Source: Bacillota bacterium
GTDB taxonomy: Bacteria; Bacillota; Clostridia; Lachnospirales; Lachnospiraceae
Length of the DNA stretch: 64,000 nucleotides
NCBI GenBank assembly: GCA_023392535.1
Contig: JAEVYY010000008.1
Span: forward strand, 62,001-126,000
Direction: 5' to 3'
The position numbers and the translations under genes were made by a program. Positions within the stretch are counted from its first letter, which is position 1. The number at the start of each line of letters is the position of its first letter. Under the pieces are notes generated by a model that was not told the origin of the DNA, made no database searches, and saw nothing but the letters and a program-made list of their open reading frames with translations. Below are positions 16,439 to 25,576 of this stretch, piece by piece.

Positions 16439-17191
16439 ATGAAAGAATGGGATGCAAAGTGGAAAGGTATTTGTTGTATTGCTGTTTCGGTTATCTTGGT
16501 GATCGGTATCATCGTATCAGCCGTTATCTTTACAAATGGTTTGGTGCAGATTAAAAGTACAAGAACAAAAATTATGGTAACAGGATCTGCTAAAAAACAA
16601 ATTACTTCCGATATGATTGTCTGGAGCGGTTATTTCAGCGCAAACTCAGCTAGTTTACAGGATGCGTACTCTATCCTTGAGGCCAATCGCAAAAAAGTTG
16701 CAGATTATCTGGTAGCAAAAGGCTTAAAGGAGGAGGAACTCGTATTTTCTTCAATTTCTACAGACCCTGTATACATGCTGGATTATAATGGCGATTATAC
16801 AAATGAGATCGAATCCTATACCTTATCGCAGACAGTGACTATCAGCTCTGCTGAAATCGATAAAGTAGCCGAAGTTTCCAGAAGTATTACGGAATTACTT
16901 AATGAAGGTGTGGAATTTCAGTCCTACGATCCACAATATCTCTATACAAAGCTTGCTGATATTAAAGTGGAAATGTTAGCGGAAGCAACGAAGGATGCCA
17001 CAAAACGTGCGCAGATGATGGTTGAAAATGCGGGAAGTAAGCTAGGTGGCTTAAAATACGCGGATATGGGAGTTATGCAGATTACTCCACTGTATTCCAA
17101 TGAGGTATCTGATTATGGTATCAGCGATACTACTTCATTAGAAAAGGAAATTACTGCAGTCGTACATTGCCAGTTTGAAATTAAAAATTAA
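16439..17191 (+). CDS. SIMPL-domain (DUF541) protein with N-terminal anchor
   Basis: About 250 residues from ATG 16439 (a GGGAG lies 11 bases upstream; an ATG at 16421 has no site). One N-terminal membrane helix (about 10-33, CCIAVSVILVIGIIVSAVIF) exposes a SIMPL domain: KIMVTGSAKKQI, the 'LEANRKKVADYLVAKGLKEEEL' helix, 'SYTLSQTVTI' and 'ATKDATKRAQMMVENAG'. Family members form oligomeric rings at the cell surface and have no agreed function. A strong terminator follows at 17216-17250. It sits downstream of the diguanylate cyclase but 85 bases away, so co-transcription is possible, not shown. Confidence 0.85.
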   Translation: MKEWDAKWKGICCIAVSVILVIGIIVSAVIFTNGLVQIKSTRTKIMVTGSAKKQITSDMIVWSGYFSANSASLQDAYSILEANRKKVADYLVAKGLKEEELVFSSISTDPVYMLDYNGDYTNEIESYTLSQTVTISSAEIDKVAEVSRSITELLNEGVEFQSYDPQYLYTKLADIKVEMLAEATKDATKRAQMMVENAGSKLGGLKYADMGVMQITPLYSNEVSDYGISDTTSLEKEITAVVHCQFEIKN

Positions 17192-17215
17192 CCAACCATA
17201 ATCTAATGATAAAGA

Positions 17216-17250
17216 TTGACTCATCCAGAATTCCTGATGAGTCAATTTTT
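17216..17250 (+). terminator. Intrinsic terminator of the SIMPL gene
   Basis: TTGACTCATC / GATGAGTCAA, a perfect 10-bp stem with a 10-base loop, followed by five T. Confidence 0.85.
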
Positions 17251-17269
17251 AATTCTCCGTTCTCGAATA

Positions 17270-18043
17270 CTAGTAATTTGTAATTTCATAAGCCTTGTAT
17301 GTATTGTCAAAATGATATCCCAACTTTTCTGCCAGCGCCATAGATGCCGGATTCTGTGCATCCCAACTTGGATACAATCCTCTCTTTAAACATTCCAAAA
17401 TCAAACTAGCCCCACAGGAAAGTGCAAGCCCCCTACGCCTATATTCTTCTTTTGTATCTATTTCTATCTCAATACCCTGCCTATAAACCGTATAAGAAGA
17501 AGCACCAGCCGCTAATTTGCCTGCCTGTAGTACCACTACACCGACTCCTCTCTTCTCATAATCCGCATAGTTTTCAAAATGACTGCATAAATCTCTGGAC
17601 CAGCGTTCTGCCATTACCAAATCAAACAGATTCTCATCGATAAACTTTAACTCATATTCGATATCCAGATTTTTAACAATATTCATTAAATAGACCACAT
17701 CAAATATATCTTTTTCTTTCTTAAATGCATAGCGGGTTACTTGTTTTGCTTTTTCCCCATAAACAAACTCTATTTCTCGTGCCCATTCCTCATTCTCTGG
17801 AACCATGATAATAAAATCCTGATCCAAATTTAGCGGTTTATGTACTATTAGCTCACGGTTCACCTTTCCTGCAAAAAAACAAAAATCAGCGATAATGATC
17901 TGTGCAGAAACCGGACACTCTAAACTGTCTGCATACGCAACACCCATGCAACCCTGCAAACAAGACCATATTAACGTTTCATTCCAGTCTTTAAAAAGTT
18001 GTGCTATAAGATCTGTGCTATCTTTGTCAATATAAGATACCAT
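17270..18043 (-). CDS. GNAT family acetyltransferase (two-part, PF12746-like)
   Basis: 257 residues. The N-terminal half (about 1-130) is the special domain of this Firmicute subfamily, with 'LIWSCLQGCMGVAYAD' and 'FAGKVNRELIVHKP'. The C-terminal half is a GNAT fold with the acetyl-CoA loop in 'EIEIDTKEEYRRRGLALSCG' (the RRxGLA pyrophosphate-binding turn) and 'LYPSWDAQNPASMALAEKLGY'. It would acetylate an amino group of an unknown small molecule or protein. AAGGAGG precedes the ATG. It overlaps the end of the LysE gene by 17 bases, so the two are translationally coupled; an amino-acid-related substrate is plausible but unproven. Confidence 0.88.
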   Translation of the reverse strand: MVSYIDKDSTDLIAQLFKDWNETLIWSCLQGCMGVAYADSLECPVSAQIIIADFCFFAGKVNRELIVHKPLNLDQDFIIMVPENEEWAREIEFVYGEKAKQVTRYAFKKEKDIFDVVYLMNIVKNLDIEYELKFIDENLFDLVMAERWSRDLCSHFENYADYEKRGVGVVVLQAGKLAAGASSYTVYRQGIEIEIDTKEEYRRRGLALSCGASLILECLKRGLYPSWDAQNPASMALAEKLGYHFDNTYKAYEITNY

Positions 18044-18662
18044 ATCTTACCTCCTTAATCATCTTGAAAAATTGCCATAATAATGTTCCTCCATAAATCA
18101 GCATTACAAATCCACATAACATATTGATAGCATTTAAAAATCGTTTCGGAAATCGATCTTTTAAACAGGATAATACTCCTGTAAGCGAAAGGAACCAAAT
18201 TCCTGAGGCCGTTATCACACCAAATAAAAATAATATAGCATCTTCTGCTGGTAATGTCACGCGAAATGCACCAAGCAGCATCGTTCCATCCAACACTGCC
18301 TGTGGATTGCACCACGATACTACGCAGGCAGTTATCAATACTTTCTTTAAGGATACGTGCATGTCTATTTTTCCTTGACTATCAGCTTTCTTCTTTAATA
18401 AAGCATAGCCCATATAAATTACAATCATACTTCCTACCAGCAAAATAAACGTCTTGCTCTCAGGAAAAATTTGCATAAAGGTGCCCACTCCAAAAAAGCA
18501 TGCAAATGACAATGTTACATCAAAGAAAATAACAATCAATGCCGTTGCAACTGCACGACGCTTGCTCTGGGTGAGTGCCGTATTGATCACAAATAAATTT
18601 TGCATACCGATAGGAGCCACATAAGCCAGTCCCATAATCAAACCTTGTAAAAATATATTCAT
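18027..18662 (-). CDS. LysE/ArgO-type amino acid exporter
   Basis: 211 residues from ATG 18662; the alignment to family N-termini (MNIFLQGLIMGLAYVAPIGMQNLF) decides the start over the TTG at 18686, although the GAGGAG site is then 12 bases away. There are six predicted helices with the PIGxQN motif early in the first helix, and 'ACVVSWCNPQAVLDG' matching the conserved NPxxxxD loop. It exports basic or other amino acids. It is divergent from a MocR regulator gene (117 bases apart), which probably controls it, and coupled to a downstream GNAT gene. Confidence 0.9.
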   Translation of the reverse strand: MNIFLQGLIMGLAYVAPIGMQNLFVINTALTQSKRRAVATALIVIFFDVTLSFACFFGVGTFMQIFPESKTFILLVGSMIVIYMGYALLKKKADSQGKIDMHVSLKKVLITACVVSWCNPQAVLDGTMLLGAFRVTLPAEDAILFLFGVITASGIWFLSLTGVLSCLKDRFPKRFLNAINMLCGFVMLIYGGTLLWQFFKMIKEVRYGILY

Positions 18663-18778
18663 TTGTACTCTCATCTCCTCTATCAATTTACCGTTCGATA
18701 TGATATATATTAATTAGTTATGCAGCATTGCGGACCATCCAAATGAGATAAATTGACCCAACCAAGTTAGGAGACAAT

Positions 18779-20221
18779 ATGATAGTAATCAACTGGAAGC
18801 CTGACCGAAACTGTAAAGAATCCATACAAAGACAAATATTGAACTTTATGTTGCAAAATATCATTGACGGGAATTGGAAAACAGGTGAACAACTTCCTTC
18901 CCAGAGAAAACTGGCTGAACTCTTTCATGTAAACCGCAGCACTATAGTAGCTGCTATGGATGAGCTCGCTTCACTGGGCATCATCCAAACTATGTATGGA
19001 GGCGGTACGATCATCCATAGAAATGCATGGTCTGCCATGTTATCTCAAAAACGGACCAATTGGGAATCTTATATTAATACTGGTACTTTCTATGATAATT
19101 TACCGGAAATTCAATTAATCAATAAATATGAGTATCTGCCGAATATGATACGACTTGGAACAGGAGAGCCTTCCCCTGAATTATTTCCAAGGTTTCTCTG
19201 GCAACAGGCATTAAGTACCGTTGCCGTTACTATAAGTTCCATGAATTATCTGGAACCAAAAGGGCTATATGATCTGCGTGCTGAAATTGCCACCAGAATG
19301 AATAAGAAAGGAATTCAAATAATTCCCGAAAATGTCCTGATTACCTCAGGATCCTTGCAAGCCCTACAATTACTCTCAGTCGGTATGATGCCAAGAGGGT
19401 CTAAAGTCTTTACGGAAGCACCAACCTATCTGAAGTCTTTGCAGCTCTTTCCTTCTGCAGGGATGATACTGCAAGGAATCCCTATGGATGAAGAAGGAAT
19501 CAAATATTGGCTCCTTCCAACAAAGGAAACTGAGAAATCGATACTCTATACCATCCCTACCAATCATAATCCTACTGGTGTCACAATGACTCCCAAAAGA
19601 CGACATGACTTGTTGCAATATTGTGCCAAACATCAGATTCCCATTGTGGAAGATGGTGCTTATGATGACCTGTGGCTGGAAGCGGAACCTCCTGCCCCAT
19701 TAAAAGCAATGGATACAAACAACAATGTAGTATACCTTGGAACAATTTCCAAAACACTCGCTCCCGGTCTTCGTGTTGGATGGATGATTGGTCCTTCCAT
19801 GCTGATTGAACGTTTAAGCGATATCAAAATGCAGATGGACTATGGCGCCAGTTCACTTGCGCAATCCGTTCTTCTTACGATGTTCCGAACTGGGGGCTAT
19901 GATTTACATCTTACCCATTTACGAAAAGAACTTTTAAAACGCCGCGATGCCGCTTTGCATGCTCTGAATACCCACTTTAGCAAACTAGCTGATTGGTGTA
20001 TCCCACAAGGTGGTTTCTATATCTGGTTACGATTAAGGGGAAAAATTTCCGTTCCTATGCTTTTTAAGAAAGCCTTACAGGCAAATATTCTGGTGAATCC
20101 TGGAAATGTATATGATTTCAGATCCAATCATGCCATTCGGTTGTCTTTCGCTTATGTTGACTGTAATACTTTTGAAAAAGGAATCAGAGAACTTGCACTT
20201 ATTGTATTCTCTATGCAATAG
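18779..20221 (+). CDS. MocR-type regulator (GntR HTH plus aminotransferase domain)
   Basis: 480 residues. A GntR winged helix (about 12-80; QLPSQRKLAELFHVNRSTIV, GGGTII) is followed by a full aminotransferase domain: RLGTGEPSPELFP, TSGSLQALQLL, YTIPTNHNPTG, VEDGAYDDLW, GTISKTLAPGLRVGW with the PLP Lys, and the C-terminal 'AIRLSFAYVD' Arg. All PLP contacts look intact. AGGAGA precedes the ATG. It is divergent from the LysE exporter gene, a common pairing in which the regulator senses the exported amino acid; that is inference from context. A second MocR protein is at 9722-11128. Confidence 0.92.
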   Translation: MIVINWKPDRNCKESIQRQILNFMLQNIIDGNWKTGEQLPSQRKLAELFHVNRSTIVAAMDELASLGIIQTMYGGGTIIHRNAWSAMLSQKRTNWESYINTGTFYDNLPEIQLINKYEYLPNMIRLGTGEPSPELFPRFLWQQALSTVAVTISSMNYLEPKGLYDLRAEIATRMNKKGIQIIPENVLITSGSLQALQLLSVGMMPRGSKVFTEAPTYLKSLQLFPSAGMILQGIPMDEEGIKYWLLPTKETEKSILYTIPTNHNPTGVTMTPKRRHDLLQYCAKHQIPIVEDGAYDDLWLEAEPPAPLKAMDTNNNVVYLGTISKTLAPGLRVGWMIGPSMLIERLSDIKMQMDYGASSLAQSVLLTMFRTGGYDLHLTHLRKELLKRRDAALHALNTHFSKLADWCIPQGGFYIWLRLRGKISVPMLFKKALQANILVNPGNVYDFRSNHAIRLSFAYVDCNTFEKGIRELALIVFSMQ

Positions 20222-20236
20222 ACGACCAAACAAGAT

Positions 20237-21097
20237 TTATCTGCTAAAAAATGTCCCCAGGCAATCGTGTTCTACGGCATTTTTTAATTCCACCGAGAAA
20301 TCTTCCATGTCTGCCGACAGATACAGGAACAATGCTTGGTTATTTTCATATACCTGCTTCATAAAAGTTCGTACTAACTGCAATAATTTTTCTTTCATTT
20401 CTTGTTTTGTTCTGCCTATTGTAAATTTTTTTATCTTATTATAATCCACCTCTTTAAATCCATAGGCTGTTAGTTTTCTTTCACAAATCATACAGCCCAA
20501 TACATTACGCAATACAATATTGCAAATATTGCAATAGAGCAAGTCAATTTCTTGATGATATGCCATTAGTACCTCTTGAACATAGCCGTCCGGAAATCTT
20601 GAAAAAAATACCTGTTCCAGACTCACGTACGTAAGATATTGAAAAATTGCATCTACTCCGCACGCAGGTTCCACTGGTAACAATGTTGGATAATCCAGCG
20701 TTAAGATGTGATCCTGAGGATGAAATCTGGCGTCATAATATCTAAAAAATTCTGGCATACCCAACACGATCGTATTATAATAGTTTTGATTTCCAAAAGC
20801 GCAAAAGTCAACAATCAAATGTTCAAACATTTCTTTTGTCTGCTCGACTTTTCGAATCACTTGCTCATAACCGGAGTGGTATAATTCTTTTACATCAGGT
20901 CTTTGTACTACTGCAAGCCCCTCCTCGCACTCAAATGAGTTCTCTTTTTCATGAATACAATATAAGACCGCTCCCATCAATTGCTTCGCTTTGGCATATG
21001 AGATAGAAGAACTCTCTTTACTAGTGTATTTCTCTGTCAATTCCGCGACAAGAGGGATGATCTCGCTCATCCTCAACTCATCTTTGTTTTCATTCAT
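20237..21097 (-). CDS. Conserved protein of unknown function (DUF6179-like)
   Basis: 286 residues, largely helical, with no signal peptide or membrane helix. It contains several Cys (DFCAFGN, YCNICNIV, GCMICERK), Tyr-rich stretches (NQNYYNTIVLGMPEFFRYYDARFHPQD) and 'TLDYPTLLPVEPACGVDAIFQYL'. I recognise the sequence as resembling DUF6179, a Clostridia protein usually encoded next to DUF6323, which is the case here. No catalytic motif is apparent. It overlaps the upstream gene by 8 bases, so the two are translationally coupled. Family assignment is from memory and not certain; function unknown. Confidence 0.65.
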   Translation of the reverse strand: MNENKDELRMSEIIPLVAELTEKYTSKESSSISYAKAKQLMGAVLYCIHEKENSFECEEGLAVVQRPDVKELYHSGYEQVIRKVEQTKEMFEHLIVDFCAFGNQNYYNTIVLGMPEFFRYYDARFHPQDHILTLDYPTLLPVEPACGVDAIFQYLTYVSLEQVFFSRFPDGYVQEVLMAYHQEIDLLYCNICNIVLRNVLGCMICERKLTAYGFKEVDYNKIKKFTIGRTKQEMKEKLLQLVRTFMKQVYENNQALFLYLSADMEDFSVELKNAVEHDCLGTFFSR

Positions 21098-21557
21098 CCT
21101 CTTCCTCGTACTTCCCTAAAAAGCCATGCGTATTCTCTCTGATCTGCCTGGCAAATGCTTCCAAAGCAGTGTCTTCAAGGTGTTCTAAGGAGCCCTCACA
21201 TTCTCCTTCGAATGCTTCCTTCATATAAGTAATCAACTCATCATCTGTTAGTTCATCCAGTGATTCATTTTTATACAGATAGAATATATCCTGTAAGGCT
21301 GCGATTGTATCAACGTAATTATCCTGATAGATATAAGGAGAATCGCAAAATGCAAATATTAACTTTGGTAAAATTCCCTCTCCAAATTCAATTCGTTCCT
21401 CTTCTTTTAGCGTTCGTTTCCGTTCCTCGACTAGAACCTGTGCTTCCCGTTTTGTTAATTGTAATCCAAATTTCTGCGTATATTGGTTGCACCCTATCAC
21501 CTTCTCAATCTGAAAATTATTTTGGTTTATCATCTGTAACAAGAAATCTTCATCCAT
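21090..21557 (-). CDS. Conserved protein of unknown function (DUF6323-like)
   Basis: 155 residues from ATG 21557, which has AAGGTGG 8 bases upstream; the frame is open to 21725 but that part has no site and runs into a terminator. An acidic, helical protein: 'LQLTKREAQVLVEERKRTL', 'EFGEGILPKLIFAFCDSPY', 'LQDIFYLYKNESLDELTDDE', ending in an Asp/Glu-rich tail. The pattern resembles DUF6323, found paired with DUF6179. No enzymatic motif is visible. The coupled pair suggests two subunits of one complex, which is inference. Confidence 0.65.
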   Translation of the reverse strand: MDEDFLLQMINQNNFQIEKVIGCNQYTQKFGLQLTKREAQVLVEERKRTLKEEERIEFGEGILPKLIFAFCDSPYIYQDNYVDTIAALQDIFYLYKNESLDELTDDELITYMKEAFEGECEGSLEHLEDTALEAFARQIRENTHGFLGKYEEEDE

Positions 21558-21652
21558 ATAGTATTCCACCTTTCTGTATTGTAACTCTACGCCTAACCCA
21601 AACACATTACAATACTTGAAAAATCTTTCAATTTGTGGTATTATAATAGTGT

Positions 21653-21694
21653 AAAAAACAGTAGAAATCAAACAAAAGATTTCTACTGTTTTTT
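21653..21694. terminator. Bidirectional terminator
   Basis: A 17-bp perfect stem, AAAAAACAGTAGAAATC / GATTTCTACTGTTTTTT, with an 8-base loop. On the minus strand it follows the C45 hydrolase gene; the U-run is formed by the 3' arm. Confidence 0.85.
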
Positions 21695-21709
21695 CTATCT
21701 GTTTATGTC

Positions 21710-22819
21710 TTATACAAATTCCCAAAAATGTTTTGGCATGATTTCATCCGTAAATTCTACTATTTCTTTCGAAGATTCTTTTTCCCACAAATCCATTTTT
21801 ACATACTCATATTGCTGCGGAGAGCCAAAGCAAACATAGAGTTTGGATGCCGTCACATCATATATCATAGAGCGCAGTGTTCCAAAATAACTGCTATATG
21901 CATGGCAGGACATTCCATTCGGCAATGGCGTGGTCAAAATCTGTTGCAGGCCACCTCTGGATATCTTATTTCCCCTGGCACTGATTTCATTCATAAACTC
22001 TTCTCTTGCCTGCGTGAAATACCGCTTTGCCGGATAGCGCTCGCGATGCCCTTTTTCCATGAAATGATTAAATCCGTAAGTAAACGGGGAAGCTTTCGAT
22101 TCCATGATATCTGCTTTTCCATCTTTTGTAAGTATCTCTGCTTTTATAATGTTGCCCGATACATCTCCAATCAGAATATTGGCATTGGTGCAAATTGGCA
22201 GAGTTTTCATTTTCGCGATTGCCTCTTTTGTTGATGAGCAAGTATCCAACAGAATTCTTACGATAAAAGGAAAGGAAAATCCTTCCGCTTCTCCAGCAGA
22301 CGGCTCTGCAAAGTCAAGGCATGTAATCGCTACGCACAACCCCAATTCATTGATACCGTCAAATCTTCCTACCTGATAAAAGGAAAATCCCATATGTGCA
22401 TAACTGCCTTCTGCCCTTTGTATTGTAAAAGCATACTCATCCTCATAACTATATTCATAACTTTGACCCATATAGGCATGTCCATCCGTAGTCTTTTCTG
22501 CTGCGATCCCTATGACCGAACAGGCACATGGCAGTTGCTTTGCATATCCATTCAGAACAATACCTAAATCTTGCAAAGCAATTTCTAATCCATCTGCCAA
22601 TCCTCGGACTTCTTCTCCTAATCCTGTACTGTATTTTTCAAAAAGAGCACATTTTGCCTCTGCCTCTTCTTTTGTCAACGCCGGAACTCCATCTGGCCTT
22701 GACATAAGCCATTGCTTTAAAAGAGGAGTATATTTCATAATATGTTCTCCCCTTTTCTTACCGATATCGTAATGGTTTCCTTCTAACACTATTTTATAAT
22801 ACGTAGCCAACTGATTCAT
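21710..22819 (-). CDS. C45-family autoproteolytic acyltransferase/hydrolase
   Basis: 369 residues. The fold is that of the Ntn hydrolase family including acyl-CoA:6-aminopenicillanate acyltransferases and related amide hydrolases: the N-terminal GNHYDIGKKRGEH, the nucleophile region 'AKQLPCACSVIGIAAEKTTDGHAYMGQSYEY' split here by its Cys pair, 'RAEGSYAHMGFSFYQVGRFDGINELG', and 'YPAKRYFTQAREEF' late. The N-terminal part (about 1-95) would be cut off before a Cys (first or second of CAC), giving a free catalytic Cys. Gram-positive members act on acylated amines; the substrate is unknown. The gene stands alone, ahead of a strong terminator. Confidence 0.8.
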   Translation of the reverse strand: MNQLATYYKIVLEGNHYDIGKKRGEHIMKYTPLLKQWLMSRPDGVPALTKEEAEAKCALFEKYSTGLGEEVRGLADGLEIALQDLGIVLNGYAKQLPCACSVIGIAAEKTTDGHAYMGQSYEYSYEDEYAFTIQRAEGSYAHMGFSFYQVGRFDGINELGLCVAITCLDFAEPSAGEAEGFSFPFIVRILLDTCSSTKEAIAKMKTLPICTNANILIGDVSGNIIKAEILTKDGKADIMESKASPFTYGFNHFMEKGHRERYPAKRYFTQAREEFMNEISARGNKISRGGLQQILTTPLPNGMSCHAYSSYFGTLRSMIYDVTASKLYVCFGSPQQYEYVKMDLWEKESSKEIVEFTDEIMPKHFWEFV

Positions 22820-22918
22820 TATTATATGACTCCCTTCTGTTTGATAGAAACAGTTTAAGGGATTGTTACTATTAAATCTTGTCTTTTACTGCTATGATCT
22901 GTCAGATTAATTTAATAT

Positions 22919-23767
22919 CTAAATTCGTTGCTTTTCTTCTATAGGAATCCATATCTCACTAATATAATCGTTGCTTAACGTATTACCATCCGTATAATAT
23001 TCCAGGTCATAGTCCATACATATTTCATATTTGGACTGTGGCAGCCATTCCGAATAAATTCTTTTCCACATATTCTGAATGGTGTCTGGCATCGCACCTC
23101 TACAGGTAAAAATTGCCCATGTATGAGTTGGTATCTGTATGATTTCAAATCCAACCGGTACTTTTGGTACATGCTTCCTAAAATTACCTATTCCATATTT
23201 CCAGTTGGAAGAATCATTCATTTCTTCTGCACAGATTCCGAGTACTCCACAGACTTTATTGTGTAACCCCTTGTCGAAATAGTATTTCCAGAAAACTGGA
23301 ATTTCCATAAGAGATGTCTCCCCTTGAAATACTTTCGTTAAAGCCACCACTTCAAATGCCGCTTTTTCAACAATCCGATACTCCATACAACTACCGCCTT
23401 CCAGCGATACCCTGATAGAAAGTCTGTTAAATGATTTTAAGATGGCTCCTTGCTTTTTAGCATTTACGGGACTGATGCCATGAAAACGGGTAAATGCTTT
23501 GGTAAAGCTTTCCGGTGTCTCATAGCCATATTTGTAGGCAATATCTGTGATTTTTAAATGACTGGAGAGTAATTCATGTCCAGCGAGAGAAAGACGCCTA
23601 TTACGCATATACTCACTGATATTCATTCCCGTCAGTGCCTGAAAGGTACGCTGAAAATGAAAACTGGAAAAATAGACCTGTGATGCAATCTGTTCACAAG
23701 TCAAATTTTCCAATAAATTGTCTTCCATATATGCAATTGCTTGATTGATTGCTTTGACCCATTCCAT
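22919..23767 (-). CDS. AraC-family regulator with GyrI-like effector domain
   Basis: 282 residues. The DNA-binding domain comes first (about 1-110): 'NLTCEQIASQVYFSSFHFQRTF' and 'ITDIAYKYGYETPESFTKAFTRF' form the two helix-turn-helix units, ending 'GISPVNAKK'. A GyrI-like small-molecule-binding domain follows (about 125-280: YRIVEKAAFEVVALTK, then 'IQIPTHTWAIFTCRG' and 'LEYYTDGN'). This is the Rob/SoxS-GyrI layout that senses hydrophobic cations or antibiotics. Its ATG follows the PHP gene's stop without a gap (TAAATG), so they are co-translated. Confidence 0.92.
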   Translation of the reverse strand: MEWVKAINQAIAYMEDNLLENLTCEQIASQVYFSSFHFQRTFQALTGMNISEYMRNRRLSLAGHELLSSHLKITDIAYKYGYETPESFTKAFTRFHGISPVNAKKQGAILKSFNRLSIRVSLEGGSCMEYRIVEKAAFEVVALTKVFQGETSLMEIPVFWKYYFDKGLHNKVCGVLGICAEEMNDSSNWKYGIGNFRKHVPKVPVGFEIIQIPTHTWAIFTCRGAMPDTIQNMWKRIYSEWLPQSKYEICMDYDLEYYTDGNTLSNDYISEIWIPIEEKQRI

Positions 23768-24655
23768 TTAAAGCACTCCAAACATTTCCATTGCTTTTAT
23801 CAATTCGTCTTCCTTTCCATCTCCAAATGTATTCCCAAGAGATACAGAGGGTTTATTTTTTCCATGGAAGTCACTTCCCATGGTTTCCATAACTCCCAAT
23901 TTTTTTGCAAGTGTATGATAATACTGTCTGTCGTCACTCGAATGATAACTACTATAACTTTCGATTCCAACAATGCCCTGACTTACCATATCCGTAATGA
24001 TTTTTTCATCTCTTCCGACCGTATTGACAGGATGTGCGATAACCGGAATTCCGCCGGTCTTTGTAATTAATGTAATAGCTTCCGCAAAACTCATATATCG
24101 TATCGGTAAAAATGCAGGCTTCCCCTGCGCACAATAATCCCAGAAAAAGTTTACATACGGATTGTTACTTCTGCTGCCGCCTGCCCGGTAAGCTGCAAGC
24201 AAAGGATTATTCTCATTCCTTTTATCCGCCAAAGCAGCTTCTGCAATCATCTCTCCTACTACGACACCATCTTTTGCTAGTTTTAATACATCCTCCTTTT
24301 CAAAGAGTATTCCAAGTTCCAATAAAATTTCCAATGTTTTCTTGGAACTTGCCTTTTTTTGGCTCAAAATGTCTTGTTCTATCTGTAGATATCTTTTATC
24401 TTCGATATCAATCCCATATCCTAATACATGCAGATCCAACTCTTCATAGGTACAATCCAGTTCAATTCCTGGAATCATACGGACGCCGGATGGGGATAAT
24501 GCTTTTTTCATTTCCCTTATACCGCGTATGGAATTGTGGTCTGTCAAGGATACGATTTCAAGATGATTCTCTTCACACATAGCTGCAATTTCCGCCGGTG
24601 TGTATTCCCCATCCAGACTAATATCTGAATGCATATGTAAATCTATATAGCTCAT
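23768..24655 (-). CDS. PHP-domain phosphoesterase
   Basis: 295 residues. All metal-binding motifs of the PHP family are present: DLHMHSDISLDG (residues 5-16), SLTDHNSIRG (about 37-46), PGIELDC (about 62-68), VIAHPVNTVG (about 200), and METMGSDFHGKNK near the end. The spacing and the ~290-residue length match the YciV/RNase AM branch, which hydrolyses 3',5'-nucleoside bisphosphates or the 5' ends of small RNAs, using three divalent metals. AGGGGGAG precedes the ATG. It is paired with the AraC-GyrI gene. Confidence 0.9.
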   Translation of the reverse strand: MSYIDLHMHSDISLDGEYTPAEIAAMCEENHLEIVSLTDHNSIRGIREMKKALSPSGVRMIPGIELDCTYEELDLHVLGYGIDIEDKRYLQIEQDILSQKKASSKKTLEILLELGILFEKEDVLKLAKDGVVVGEMIAEAALADKRNENNPLLAAYRAGGSRSNNPYVNFFWDYCAQGKPAFLPIRYMSFAEAITLITKTGGIPVIAHPVNTVGRDEKIITDMVSQGIVGIESYSSYHSSDDRQYYHTLAKKLGVMETMGSDFHGKNKPSVSLGNTFGDGKEDELIKAMEMFGVL

Positions 24656-24709
24656 TTTACTCCCCCTTTTAAATACAAATTAGTCTTCCAAAGCATTATC
24701 TTCGAAAGG

Positions 24710-25411
24710 TCACACATATTTTTTCAACCATAAGTGGTAGTATTTCAGTTGCTCTTCCGTATGGAAATAATGTTCTCCGCCTTTCATGCGTTCCAATTTC
24801 GCTCCAAATCTTTTTACAAAGGAATCCACGGTTTCATACTCACATACATTATCTTCTGTGCCGCATAGAATCACAGTTGGAGCATCCCATTTATCCACCG
24901 GGTGTTCTCTTACATACGAATAATAGTCCCAGTATAGAGTTTTCCCAATTGGTGTGGCAATTTCTTGTTCGTTACGCAGTCTTTCTTCGCTCACGTTAAA
25001 CCAGGTCATCATATTGGTGATGATACGTTCCATATCCACCAATGGTGACAGGAGTAGACATTTCTCTAATGGCTCGTCCCGAAATGCTAATAAACTGAAA
25101 TAAGTTCCCATACTATTTGCAAACAAACTGATACGATTCCAATTTTTCCTGGCATATTCCATAATACTATGTAATTCATCCACACAGACCTGCGCTTTAC
25201 AAAGTATACTTTCTGCTTTTCGTTCTCCGTGTTCTGGCAAATCAAAACTCAGTACCTGAAACCCCTTTTGTACCGCTTCTCTCGCGAAAATTTCTATAGG
25301 AACATCAGCCTTATTGGATTGATCTCCATGAACTGCAATAAATAGCTTATCTGATGGATCTCCCCATATCAAAGCAGGAATATGGTTTATTTTTAATGCT
25401 CTTCTATTCAT
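24710..25411 (-). CDS. Alpha/beta hydrolase
   Basis: 233 residues with an alpha/beta hydrolase core: oxyanion region 'FIAVHGDQSNKADV', 'VLSFDLPEHGERK', nucleophile elbow 'LFANSMGTYFSL' (Ser within the GxSxG position as A-N-S-M-G), the acid in 'VILCGTEDNVC', and the late His in 'MKGGEHYFHTEEQ'. The triad Ser-Asp/Glu-His looks complete. No lid or signal peptide is seen; it would be a cytoplasmic esterase or peptidase-like enzyme of unknown substrate. AGAGG lies 4 bases before the ATG. A 165-base AT-rich gap separates it from the next gene. Confidence 0.87.
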   Translation of the reverse strand: MNRRALKINHIPALIWGDPSDKLFIAVHGDQSNKADVPIEIFAREAVQKGFQVLSFDLPEHGERKAESILCKAQVCVDELHSIMEYARKNWNRISLFANSMGTYFSLLAFRDEPLEKCLLLSPLVDMERIITNMMTWFNVSEERLRNEQEIATPIGKTLYWDYYSYVREHPVDKWDAPTVILCGTEDNVCEYETVDSFVKRFGAKLERMKGGEHYFHTEEQLKYYHLWLKKYV

Positions 25412-25576
25412 ATTACCTCTTTCTGTTATAGAAGGAAAATCCTCCCAAACGAATTCTCTTTTTTCTCTATTTTTATATTTTCTTTCATTTTTACTAATTC
25501 CTCCTTTCCTGTTTACAATCTGCTGTTACATACAATTGATTATAAATGTTGATTAAGTTATTATCAATATAATATA

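Noticed and set aside
21557..21725. N-terminal extension of the DUF6323-like gene to 21725
   Set aside because: The extension would be encoded through the strong terminator at 21653-21694 and lacks a ribosome site, while ATG 21557 has one.
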